Assembly (NCBI RefSeq): GCF_008274825.1
Contig: NZ_CP030848.1
Location: 310,001-374,000 of the forward strand
Direction: 5' to 3'
Length of the DNA stretch: 64,000 bases
DNA from: Sphingobacterium hotanense
GTDB lineage: Bacteria > Bacteroidota > Bacteroidia > Sphingobacteriales > Sphingobacteriaceae
This document shows positions 19,046-27,684 of this stretch, piece by piece. Under the pieces are notes generated by a model that was given only the letters and a program-made list of their open reading frames with translations, was not told the origin of the DNA and ran no database searches. Position numbers and translations under genes: made by a program. The first letter of the stretch is position 1. Each line of letters opens with the position of its first letter.

Positions 19046-22000
19046 TTAAAAACCTAAAGTGAGTGAAAATGAAACGCTGTGGGCGAACGGGTTTTCAATG
19101 CCACGTTCGTTGCGGATAGTGGATAAATGGAACAGATCGTTAGCGTAAAAGCGTGCCATCACGTGCGCAAGTCCAACACGTCTAAGTAGGGCCCCCGAGT
19201 AGGTATCGTAGCCGAAGGAAAAGCTTTCCCCCACCAGCTCGTTTTTGTCCTGGACAAAACGCGAGGAAATTGGCGTGCTAATCGTCCGTGAAATTGCCTT
19301 AAATTTAGCTTCATCTCCAGGCGCTTTCCAACGATCGTACAAAGCCCGTTTATCCAGATTATTATATTGCTTTGCCTGACTGATATTTTCGACTTTATTG
19401 TAGAGGGTATTCATGAATTCCTGACCCCCATAACGATACCGTATGCTATAGTTGAAGGAGAAGGCCTTGTAATAGAAGGTCATCCCCAGGTTACCCGTTA
19501 AGGTAGGTTCGGAGTTACCCACGATTACTTCATCCTGATAACTGTGTTTATAGGTCTGTTCATTCTCTTTGGTGAGGAACATCTCATCCCCTGTCGTTGG
19601 GTTAATGCCTAATGAACGGACGGCCCAAAGATCGTTTGGACTTGCCCCATCGTAATATCGTGTTAAATTCAGGCTTTGATTTTGGTTGTTGTAGACGTCC
19701 ATTTTGTTGCCCAAATCTCCGTAGGTCGTTGTCATATGAATGGCGCTCAGATTCGCAAGCCAGCGAAAATCTTTATGGTTTAGCAATTGTAGATTACTGA
19801 TCAATGAGAAGCCTTTGCCTCTTTGGGAACCCATATTCTGGGGGTATTGGGTGACGCCTACAGAGGAAGGTAATCCAATATAAACCAATAAGGGGTCCGT
19901 TATTTTTTCAAAATATTCAGCGGTGATGCTTATCGCGTTAGCGAATCCTTTAAAGTCAAGGCCAAACGTTTTATTAATAGTTTTTTGCCAACGCAGGGCA
20001 GGGTTTGCAGCGCCTGAGGTGTACAAACTGGCCCCAAAAGGATTACGGTTTTCCTGATTGAAAATATAGATTCGGCTCGAAATATAATCATTGAAGTTTT
20101 GGTTTCCAGGGTTTCCCATTGAAGCACGTAAGCGTAGGGAATTGACCCATTCCCATTCATAAAAAGGCAAAAACGATTCTCGATGTAGGTTATATCCTAA
20201 TCCTGCAGACCAAATGGTCGTAAACTGTTTCCCTGCTCCAAAAACCGAGGAGCCGTCCGAACGTACCGTTGCATCGAACAGATACTTTTGATCGTAGGCG
20301 TAGCTAAAGCTTAAAAATGCGCTGGCACTACGTCTGGTGGACTGCAAATACTGACTATTTCCACCGTCGGGATAACCGAAGGAAAACGCCGGATTAGCGT
20401 ATTGATCATCAATGAATCCGACGGTACTGTAGGTACTGCTTCGATCGGTAGTTTCATCGAGGGTACCCCCGAGCACTGCATTTAGCGCATGCTTTTCCTG
20501 CAGTACGCGGAAGTATTTCAGCGTAGCTGTTGCATCGTACCGGAAATTGCGGCTATTGCTTTCTTGAAAAGAGCCTCTTTGATCGACATCCGTCTTCATG
20601 AATTCAGAATTGAAAGGTGATCGAAAGATCTCGGTTTGTCCGGTTGATTTTTGAAGGCCAAATCGCAGTTCAAAATTTAAATCTGGGCGTAATCTTCCGC
20701 GGAACTCGAAATTATTGATGAAGCTATTGACTTCGTTGGTGTTGATGTTGTGGTTGTTAAAATCGTATAATGGATTCAAAGCGATATAGCTGGCCACTTG
20801 GGTCAAACTATACCATCCTGGATCCACACCGCCTTGCTCATTGTACATCCGGCGGTAGGGGCTGGCATTGGCGAACTGTGAAAAGGGAACGGGTTGGGTG
20901 TTGGATTTGACGTAGTCGATGCTTAAGTTATTGGCAAAAGTATACCAGTCATTTTCGTAGATTAAGCGGATACTACCGCCACTGTTTTGACGGTCAGATC
21001 CCTTCATGACACCTTCTTTGGTGGAATGGCGGGCGGTCAGCGTATACAGGAGATGCTTATCACCCCCTGTGGCGCTGATGTTTTGGTCTAAGTTGAAACC
21101 TACGCGTAGTGGCTGGGCCAACCAATAGGATTCTACCCCGCTACGGATGTCTTGTAAATAGGCGAAGTAATTGATTTCTTCTTCGGGATTGGTATCCCCG
21201 TCTCCCGTAAAATTTCCGTAAACCAATGCCAGTTTTTCGTACTCAAGCTTCTCTTCGGCGTTCATTAAATTGTAATCCGATAAATCCGCCGTACTGACGC
21301 TGCTATTGGCATTGTAGCTGAATTTTAATTTTCCAGGTTTTGGTCTTTTGGACACCACAACGACCACGCCATTAGCAGCCTTGGAACCGTAGATCGCTGC
21401 GGCGGCCGCGTCTTTTAAGATCGTGATGGATTCCACGCGGTCCATACTGTAATCATTAATCACTGCTAAGCTGCTTTCGAATCCGTCCAAAATAAATAAC
21501 GGTTGATTGGGGTTGACCCCATAGGCGTCGGTTAATCCTATCACACTGGTCTTGCCGTTTACCTCGATGTCGGGTAGGCGGTTCGGATCGGAGCCGTAAG
21601 CGTTGTTTTCTTTAATTTGAAAGGAAGGATCCAAGGTTTTTAAACTTTGGAGGATGTTTTGGTTACCAATCATTTTCAGTTCCTTTCCAGAGAAGGTGGT
21701 CGAAGAACCGGTAAAACTTTCTTTTTTTCGGTCGAATATACCGTTGATCACCACCTCATCGATGTTTTCCCCTTCTTCTTCGAGTTCCAAGAGGTAGTAG
21801 AATTTATTAAATTCAGTCAACTCAATGTTCTTGTAACCTAAATAACTAATGGTCAGTTTATTGAGGATGCTGTAAAATGGGATTATAAAATTACCTCCGG
21901 TATCGGTTTTGATTGAGTTCATCTCGTTCATTCGGATGGTTGCTCCGGCAATACTTTCTCTAGTAGACCGATTGATCACTTTTCCCCGAATACTATTCAC

Positions 22001-22315
22001 TCTGTTGGGTAGTTCTTGCACCACGATGACGTTTTTATTAATCACATAGCGGTAACCACTGAGCTTGTTAAAATAGAAATTTAGGAAGCTTTGTAGATCC
22101 GTACGAACTGAGTGATCAAGGTCGATTTGGGTAGATACGTTTAAGTTGGTGCCGCTCAGAACAATGTCCATTCCGGTTTGTTTTTTGATTTGCTGGAAGG
22201 CTTCTTCCAAGCTCATGACATCTTTTCGAAGATTAATTTGTTGCGCATAGCCATAACTGCTGATGACCAACATCAAAAAGGTGAGGACATGTTTAAATTT
22301 GAAAATGTTATTCAT
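19046..22315 (-). CDS. STN-containing SusC-family transporter (signal-transducing TonB-dependent receptor)
   Basis: 1089 residues. A signal peptide (to SSYGYAQ, about 25) is followed by a secretin/TonB N-terminal (STN) domain at about 27-102 (LEEAFQQIKKQTGMDIVLSG, VINKNVIVVQEL). Then come a carboxypeptidase-regulatory-like domain (SIRGKVINRSTRESIAG), a plug with DAAAAAIYGSKAANGVVVVV, and the barrel ending VSFSLTLGF. The STN domain is the part that contacts a FecR-type anti-sigma factor in the periplasm, and the fecR gene lies only 10 nt upstream. The receptor should therefore both import and report its substrate. The linked peptidase and thioredoxin suggest peptide or protein substrates. Confidence 0.95.
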   Translation of the reverse strand: MNNIFKFKHVLTFLMLVISSYGYAQQINLRKDVMSLEEAFQQIKKQTGMDIVLSGTNLNVSTQIDLDHSVRTDLQSFLNFYFNKLSGYRYVINKNVIVVQELPNRVNSIRGKVINRSTRESIAGATIRMNEMNSIKTDTGGNFIIPFYSILNKLTISYLGYKNIELTEFNKFYYLLELEEEGENIDEVVINGIFDRKKESFTGSSTTFSGKELKMIGNQNILQSLKTLDPSFQIKENNAYGSDPNRLPDIEVNGKTSVIGLTDAYGVNPNQPLFILDGFESSLAVINDYSMDRVESITILKDAAAAAIYGSKAANGVVVVVSKRPKPGKLKFSYNANSSVSTADLSDYNLMNAEEKLEYEKLALVYGNFTGDGDTNPEEEINYFAYLQDIRSGVESYWLAQPLRVGFNLDQNISATGGDKHLLYTLTARHSTKEGVMKGSDRQNSGGSIRLIYENDWYTFANNLSIDYVKSNTQPVPFSQFANASPYRRMYNEQGGVDPGWYSLTQVASYIALNPLYDFNNHNINTNEVNSFINNFEFRGRLRPDLNFELRFGLQKSTGQTEIFRSPFNSEFMKTDVDQRGSFQESNSRNFRYDATATLKYFRVLQEKHALNAVLGGTLDETTDRSSTYSTVGFIDDQYANPAFSFGYPDGGNSQYLQSTRRSASAFLSFSYAYDQKYLFDATVRSDGSSVFGAGKQFTTIWSAGLGYNLHRESFLPFYEWEWVNSLRLRASMGNPGNQNFNDYISSRIYIFNQENRNPFGASLYTSGAANPALRWQKTINKTFGLDFKGFANAISITAEYFEKITDPLLVYIGLPSSVGVTQYPQNMGSQRGKGFSLISNLQLLNHKDFRWLANLSAIHMTTTYGDLGNKMDVYNNQNQSLNLTRYYDGASPNDLWAVRSLGINPTTGDEMFLTKENEQTYKHSYQDEVIVGNSEPTLTGNLGMTFYYKAFSFNYSIRYRYGGQEFMNTLYNKVENISQAKQYNNLDKRALYDRWKAPGDEAKFKAISRTISTPISSRFVQDKNELVGESFSFGYDTYSGALLRRVGLAHVMARFYANDLFHLSTIRNERGIENPFAHSVSFSLTLGF

Positions 22316-22325
22316 TCGATTAAGG

Positions 22326-23552
22326 TTAATTTTTATTTGTTATTTGGATTTGGCTGTTTGTTCTGACAATCGACACTTGCGGGTCCATGGCTAAAATTGC
22401 TAAGAGTTCTTCCAGGGGTTTATCTCTGGAAAAGTCGATATGGAATCGAAGGTTTTCTAAGGATTTATCGTAAGCAATCTCGACGTTGTACCAGCGGCTT
22501 AATTCGCGGCAGAGTTCGTCAAGCCCCACATTTTTCAAGTAGAACGTACGGTTCCTCCAAGCCGTGGCGGAAGTTAGATCGGCCGGCCTGATAGCGACGC
22601 CATGATCTACCGTCAACTCTTGGTTAGGTTGGAGGACTAACAGATCTTTACCCAGGCCGCGAGCTTGGATTTTGCCTTGAATTAAAGTCGTTTTTATGGA
22701 GGGGTCGTTCGGATTTGCTTTGATGTTGAATTGTGTGCCCAACACCTCAATCTGGTGTTTCTTAAGCAATTTATTCCCGCTAACCGCTACAATAAAACGT
22801 CGGTTGGGAAGGTGGGCCACGTCAAAATAGGCTTCTCCTTGCAAGCTTACGCGTACCTCGGATCGCTCCATGGCAATCGGATAGCGTAGGGAAGACCCCG
22901 CGTTCAGCGTGATTTTCGTGCCGTCTGTCATTTGCACATCCAGGGTTTTTCCCGCAGGTACTTGAACCTGATGGTAGATGTTCGCACCAAGCGATGCGCC
23001 AGCTATTTTTTCGTATGTAATCGAATGCGCTTTTTGCGTGATTTCAACGCCGGCGTGCGAAAGCTGAAGCTCTTCCCTGTTTGAATCGGTGTTTAAGGTC
23101 TTTGCATTGTCTGGGCTCAAAGTCAATAGCACGTCCTCGTATTTTGAGTTGGATTTGGGGATTACGTGTATCGAGGCCTCATTGGCAACAGGTTGCCGCT
23201 GTGTGGGGAGGAGTTGCAAAGCCTGCTTCATTTCTGTTCGAAAAAGTAGCATCGGAATGGAAAGGAAAAGCAGGATGGCAGCAGCATACCGAAGAATGGA
23301 AACGATTTGCGGCTTGCTATGAAGCGGTTGAACAGGATGCAGCTTGTCCCATAAGATGTCGAAGCGATCCTGCGAGGCGGGTAGATTGGTCTTTTCTTGG
23401 AGAAATGCACGCTCTACGAGGCGGTCCACGCCGGGTCCCTTCCCATATTTTAAAAATAAGGTGAGGAGTTTTTGCTCATTAGGATCGATGGTGCCCGCTA
23501 GGCTTTTTTCGATAAGTTCTTCTAAATAGTTCTGGTCAAAATTTTGGCTCAT
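22326..23552 (-). CDS. FecR-family anti-sigma factor
   Basis: 408 residues. The short cytoplasmic part (1-80) would bind the sigma factor. A single transmembrane helix lies at about 83-104 (IVSILRYAAAILLFLSIPML). The periplasmic FecR domain covers about 190-300, with QVPAGKTLDVQMTDGTKI and GEAYFDVAHL typical of the family. The C-terminal DUF4974 domain (about 335-405: FYLKNVGLDELCRELSRWYN) is expected to touch the STN domain of the SusC partner. In the usual order an ECF sigma gene precedes fecR, but the region upstream (23553-24535) contains none. The nearest sigma gene on the same strand is at 34904-35491. A run of ten cytosines lies 74 nt upstream of the start codon. Confidence 0.93.
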   Translation of the reverse strand: MSQNFDQNYLEELIEKSLAGTIDPNEQKLLTLFLKYGKGPGVDRLVERAFLQEKTNLPASQDRFDILWDKLHPVQPLHSKPQIVSILRYAAAILLFLSIPMLLFRTEMKQALQLLPTQRQPVANEASIHVIPKSNSKYEDVLLTLSPDNAKTLNTDSNREELQLSHAGVEITQKAHSITYEKIAGASLGANIYHQVQVPAGKTLDVQMTDGTKITLNAGSSLRYPIAMERSEVRVSLQGEAYFDVAHLPNRRFIVAVSGNKLLKKHQIEVLGTQFNIKANPNDPSIKTTLIQGKIQARGLGKDLLVLQPNQELTVDHGVAIRPADLTSATAWRNRTFYLKNVGLDELCRELSRWYNVEIAYDKSLENLRFHIDFSRDKPLEELLAILAMDPQVSIVRTNSQIQITNKN

Positions 23553-23625
23553 GAATGTGTATAATGCTCGACCGACCGCTTTAGTATGTCGGCCTTTCTT
23601 GTATAGATGAAAAAAAAGGATCTTT

Positions 23626-23635
23626 GGGGGGGGGG
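23626..23635. repeat. Homopolymer tract of ten G (ten C on the fecR strand)
   Basis: An uninterrupted run of ten G on the plus strand, 74 nt upstream of the fecR start and next to A- and T-rich runs. Homopolymers of this length slip easily during replication. It is in the likely 5' leader or promoter of fecR, so slippage could change expression. A homopolymer of this length is also prone to sequencing error. Confidence 0.7.
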
Positions 23636-24095
23636 CAGACTTATTTTTTTTCTAAAAAAAGATTAATAAGTGGCAAAATTAAACAAATTGGATAAATCGG
23701 TTGCGATACGTTTTAATAAATATTGCTGTCTTCGCTCACAAGGCGAGCTCGTTTAGGGTTTAGCGTGTAATGACCTTGTTACTCCGTGTAAGCTATTTTA
23801 GCGTTTGACCTAAGCTATGGAGTAGGGAGAAAATTGAAAATCACACTAGTTTTCTGTTTGAAAAAGGGTTATTGTGTAACCTAATAGCACCTCCCACCCA
23901 CGCAACAAATAAATTTTATCATGCAATTGAAAGTTGATAAAATCAATATGCACTGCCCTGTCCATAGTTTTTTTTATCTAGCCAATAAAAATCTTTTTAA
24001 GATTCTATCATAAAATGACTTTTAGCGACAGCAGTCTGGAAGAATCATAAGAGAAAGGTGCATGTTTTTATGAGGAAATTTGCGAATAAAAATAA
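23636..24095. other. AT-rich divergent intergenic region
   Basis: About 460 bases between the minus-strand fecR locus and the plus-strand iron operon. A short T8/A7 inverted run lies at about 23644-23661. No open frame with protein-like composition was seen on either strand, and specifically no ECF sigma gene or remnant upstream of fecR. Confidence 0.45.
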
Positions 24096-24125
24096 TTTGA
24101 AAATTAAAATTATAATTTATATTTG
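24096..24125 (+). promoter_or_regulatory. Bacteroidota-type promoter of the xus-like operon
   Basis: A -33 TTTG (24096-24099), an 18-base spacer and a perfect -7 TATATTTG (24118-24125, consensus TAnnTTTG). An AT-rich dyad, ATTATAA (24109-24115) and TTATAAT (24133-24139), straddles the -7 element and could be an operator, perhaps for an iron-responsive repressor. The operator role is inference. Confidence 0.65.
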
Positions 24126-24219
24126 CATTTGTTTATAATGAGTCTAAATAAAAACTGCAGGAATGTTTAACATGCTGTAAGCAGGAATCAGAAAAAAGAC
24201 ATGATTTATAAAACAAAAG

Positions 24220-24309
24220 AGCGCCATGCGCAAGACGGTAATCTTCGCATGACGCTATCCTAAATCAGCGGTAACTGATTTAAGAAATTCATACATAAAA
24301 TTGTATGAA
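24220..24309 (+). promoter_or_regulatory. Three consecutive hairpins in the long 5' leader of the xus-like operon
   Basis: Hairpin 1 pairs 24220-24230 with 24246-24256 (11 positions, one C/A mismatch). Hairpin 2 pairs TAAATCAG (24261-24268) with CTGATTTA (24275-24282), 8 bp with a six-base loop. Hairpin 3 pairs TTCATACA (24288-24295) with TGTATGAA (24302-24309), 8 bp with a six-base loop. They start about 95 nt after the promoter and lie about 230 nt before the first start codon. No known riboswitch consensus was recognised. Alternatives are a small RNA or a transcription attenuator. Confidence 0.55.
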
Positions 24310-24535
24310 GACCCCTCTACAAGCAATTATGGAAGGGCATGCAAGATAAGAAAAATCAAACAATTTTACACTTGTTTGGGATTTTGTCGAAGCTGTCCTT
24401 TCCTATTTTTTAATGCGATTCTAGGGGATCGTATGGAAGGAAGTATCAGGAATAGCATAGTAACAAAAATGCTTTGAAAAGTGCACAGCCATTTTTTTGA
24501 GCCAAAATGACAGATCGACAAATTCTTATTAACAC

Positions 24536-25237
24536 ATGAAAACCTTAAAATTAATGATTACCCTCGTTGCCATTTTTACCTCTAAAATGGTGAGTGCGCA
24601 TGCCTTGTGGATAGAAACAGCGGCCATAGGTGTGAAAAATAAAGCACAGGAAGTGAAAATATACTATGGCGAATACAGCCATAATCTGATCGAACCTGTA
24701 GAGAAATGGTACTCGGATGTGAAAGCTTTTAAACTTTTTTTGATTTCTCCGGATCAACAAAAAACTGAAGTCAAGACAACGCCCCATTCAAACTACTTCA
24801 GCGCCACCTTCAATCCTACACAGCTGGGAACTTATATCCTTACAATTGAACATCCCGCAAAAGAAGCCTACCAAACTACAGCTTTTGAATTCACTGCGCT
24901 CGCGAAAGTCCAGGTGGGGAAACAATCGGAAACTAAAGCAGCTTTACCATTAGCCATCCATCTAGAACCTAGGGACTACCAGGTCGGCGATATGATCCAC
25001 GCAGAGGTTGAACGAAATGACTTAGCGTTGCCACAGGCAGAAGTGGAAGTGGTTATGCCGGATGGTTGGGTAAAATCCTTAAAGACCGATGAGAAGGGAT
25101 CAATAAGCTTCAAAACGCCGGTGAAAGGCAAATACTTACTGGAAGTAACGGACACGGAGGACAAAAAAACGGATTGGTTCGGCAAATCAATTGAAAAGAT
25201 TTACAGAGCGAACACTTCTGCTCTTTTTGTTAACTAA
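24536..25237 (+). CDS. DUF4198-type exported protein (first gene of iron operon)
   Basis: 233 residues with a cleavable signal peptide (about 1-21, ending VSAHA). The mature protein starts with HALWIET and has a YYGEYSHN segment, as in DUF4198 proteins often linked to metal uptake. Two beta-sandwich lobes are visible. The C-terminal lobe (about 140-215) carries HAEVERNDLALPQAEVEVV and DEKGSISFKTPVKGKYLLEV, an Ig-like arrangement. The N-terminal histidine after signal cleavage is notable, since free N-terminal His can bind metal, but that is speculation. The TonB receptor follows after 32 nt. The likely role is periplasmic or surface handling of metal or metal chelate. Confidence 0.82.
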   Translation: MKTLKLMITLVAIFTSKMVSAHALWIETAAIGVKNKAQEVKIYYGEYSHNLIEPVEKWYSDVKAFKLFLISPDQQKTEVKTTPHSNYFSATFNPTQLGTYILTIEHPAKEAYQTTAFEFTALAKVQVGKQSETKAALPLAIHLEPRDYQVGDMIHAEVERNDLALPQAEVEVVMPDGWVKSLKTDEKGSISFKTPVKGKYLLEVTDTEDKKTDWFGKSIEKIYRANTSALFVN

Positions 25238-25269
25238 CTCGCCTGGTCACTTTATCAAAAGATAAAAAA

Positions 25270-27660
25270 ATGTATTTTTTTGTTTCAAAGCCGTTATTAA
25301 GTAAGGTTTATACGCATATCGATCAACAAGTTAATCGTCGAGGTGTGAAGCTTCTCACTCTGTTGTTGTGCACGCTCATCAGCAATCTCTCCCTTGCACA
25401 ACAGAAGGTCAGCTTATCGGGAAAGGTAAAAGATAACCAGCATCAAGCAATCCCTGGTGTCACCGTTCGGCTGGATGGACAGTCCATGTGGACCGATGAC
25501 CAGGGCAAGTTTAAGTTCATCAACATCAAGAATAAAAATCTTGAAATTACCGCACAAGCTGTCGGGTATCAGGCTTTTAAACAGAAGCTTGTACTGAAAG
25601 AGGGGAGCAATAGTTTTGACATCATTCTTGTCGAAAAAGATCAACGTATTGAAGAAATCGCTGTAACCGGTTTGACGAAGTCACAGATGACCAATCGAAC
25701 GGCCTTCAACGTTACCTCCATAGATGCTACAAAATATTATAATAGCACCATCAATCTGGCGGATGCGCTCGATCAGGTACCTGGTGTCCGTGTTCGAGAG
25801 CAAGGTGGTTTGGGATCAAATATCAATTTAGCAATCAATGGTTTCTCAGGGAATCATATTCGATTCTTTATCGACGGCGTGCCCATGGATAATATGGGTT
25901 CCACGTTTCAAATGAACACGATTCCAATAAACTTAGCCGAAAATATAGAGGTATTCAAAGGAGTAGTTCCAATTTGGTTAGGTTCAGATGCGCTCGGCGG
26001 TGCCATTAATATTGTAACCAATAAATCCAACAGGAACTATATCGACGCTTCGTATTCGTATGGATCTTTTAATACACATAGAACGACTATCAATACCGCG
26101 CTAACTCATAGAAGCGGATTAACCCTTGAACTAAACGCCTTCCAAAATTACTCTGACAATAACTACAAAGTGTTTATAGAAAAGCATAACAATAGAAAAG
26201 ATAACTACGCGCATGCTACAGAAGTGGCGCGTTTTCACGATCAGTTTCACAACGAATCCATTATTGCGAATGTTGGGGTAGTCAATAAATCATATGCTGA
26301 CCGGCTACTATTTGGCATAACACTCGGTCAAAACTATAAGGAAATACAAACCGGAGCGAGGATGGAATCCGTATTTGGGGCCTGGCACCGAAGAGGTAAT
26401 ATTGTTATGCCGAGTTTGAAGTATAGCAAAAATAATCTAATCAACGGATTAGATGTCATGCTAAACGCAAATATTAATCTGGGTACAGAACAAACCATAG
26501 ACACGGTTGCCAAGCGGTTTGATTGGTTTGGTGATACCCATGCGGATTTACCACCAAGCTCAGGCGAACGTTCCAGAACGATGTACAAATACAAAAATCG
26601 CGACGGTATTGTGACTGCGAATGTAAACTACAATTTGGGGAATAAGCATGTTTTTACCCTCAACAATGTTTTTAATACGTTCAATAGAAGTGGTTCAGAC
26701 GAGATAAATCCCCAGAACAGTGCCTATGAATACGCGAAGCTATCTCAGAAGAACGTATTAGGCGTTGGTTATCAAATCAAGGAAGAGAGGCTTTGGAGTG
26801 CTCATATTTTCGGGAAATTCTTATCTCAAAGAAATAAAAACGGAAATACAAGTTCCGTTAACTCAAGTCGTTTCGGCTATGGAACGGCAGTATCCTATTT
26901 CTTAAATGCTGATTTACAACTAAAAGCAAGTTATGAGCTGACCAACAGAATGGCCACGCCCTATGAATTGTTTGGCGACGTGGAAAACCAGGATGCAAAT
27001 ACAAATCTGAAGCCCGAGAGTAGCAACAATTTCAACCTGGGTGTGCTGTATCAATTCGATATGAACCAGAACAACCAATTTGCATTAACTGCAGGCGCAT
27101 TGTACAGAAATGCGAAAGATTTTATCTATCAACGGTTAAACCAAAATCAAAGTAAATACATGGCTGATAATCGAGATGGCGTACGAACCATAGGAGCCGA
27201 TTTGGAGCTGCGATATTTCCATAAAAAGTGGTTGTCTGCGGCTACCAGCTGGACCTACCAATACCTGCAGAATATGCAGCAATATGAAGAGGGGTATACC
27301 GAAGTAAGTCCGGTCTATAAAGATCAGATGCCGAATATTCCCTATCTATTCGGAAACTTTGATTTGAACGTATATTTCCCAGAATTTACAGGATCGGGTC
27401 ATAAGCTTAATGTGGGTTACAACCTACAGTATGTGCATGATTTTTACCTGTATTGGCCAAGTCGGGGAGCTACTAAAAACACCATTCCTCAACAATTGAG
27501 TCATGATCTAAGCCTCGTTTATAGTATGAGAAATGGTCGCTATAATATCGGTATGGAAGCTAGAAATATCACCAACGAGCGCCTGTACGACAATTTCAGT
27601 ATGCAAAAACCAGGTCGAGCATTTTACCTGAATCTACGCTATTTTATCACTAAAAAATAA
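25270..27660 (+). CDS. TonB-dependent receptor, XusA-like (siderophore/iron chelate uptake)
   Basis: 796 residues, siderophore-receptor size rather than SusC size. A long signal region (to about 44, SNLSLAQ) is followed by a carboxypeptidase-regulatory-like domain (LSGKVKDNQHQAIPGVTVRL), a TonB box-like IEEIAVTG, and a plug with ALDQVPGVRVREQGGLGSNI, FFIDGVPMDNMG and GSDALGGAINIVTN. The 22-strand barrel ends in AFYLNLRYFITKK. The gene order DUF4198, receptor, DUF4374 lipoprotein, small membrane proteins, PepSY protein matches the xenosiderophore utilisation system (XusA-XusB-XusC) known from Bacteroides thetaiotaomicron, with extra small genes. The substrate is therefore probably a ferric siderophore; which one cannot be told. 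Confidence 0.92.
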   Translation: MYFFVSKPLLSKVYTHIDQQVNRRGVKLLTLLLCTLISNLSLAQQKVSLSGKVKDNQHQAIPGVTVRLDGQSMWTDDQGKFKFINIKNKNLEITAQAVGYQAFKQKLVLKEGSNSFDIILVEKDQRIEEIAVTGLTKSQMTNRTAFNVTSIDATKYYNSTINLADALDQVPGVRVREQGGLGSNINLAINGFSGNHIRFFIDGVPMDNMGSTFQMNTIPINLAENIEVFKGVVPIWLGSDALGGAINIVTNKSNRNYIDASYSYGSFNTHRTTINTALTHRSGLTLELNAFQNYSDNNYKVFIEKHNNRKDNYAHATEVARFHDQFHNESIIANVGVVNKSYADRLLFGITLGQNYKEIQTGARMESVFGAWHRRGNIVMPSLKYSKNNLINGLDVMLNANINLGTEQTIDTVAKRFDWFGDTHADLPPSSGERSRTMYKYKNRDGIVTANVNYNLGNKHVFTLNNVFNTFNRSGSDEINPQNSAYEYAKLSQKNVLGVGYQIKEERLWSAHIFGKFLSQRNKNGNTSSVNSSRFGYGTAVSYFLNADLQLKASYELTNRMATPYELFGDVENQDANTNLKPESSNNFNLGVLYQFDMNQNNQFALTAGALYRNAKDFIYQRLNQNQSKYMADNRDGVRTIGADLELRYFHKKWLSAATSWTYQYLQNMQQYEEGYTEVSPVYKDQMPNIPYLFGNFDLNVYFPEFTGSGHKLNVGYNLQYVHDFYLYWPSRGATKNTIPQQLSHDLSLVYSMRNGRYNIGMEARNITNERLYDNFSMQKPGRAFYLNLRYFITKK

Positions 27661-27684
27661 TCTTTTAAATTAATAATATTCCTC

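Noticed and set aside
24220-24309. Possible cobalamin or other known riboswitch in the iron operon leader
   Set aside because: None of the conserved sequence boxes of cobalamin, TPP, or manganese riboswitches were found; only stem structures are visible. It is reported as unknown structure.
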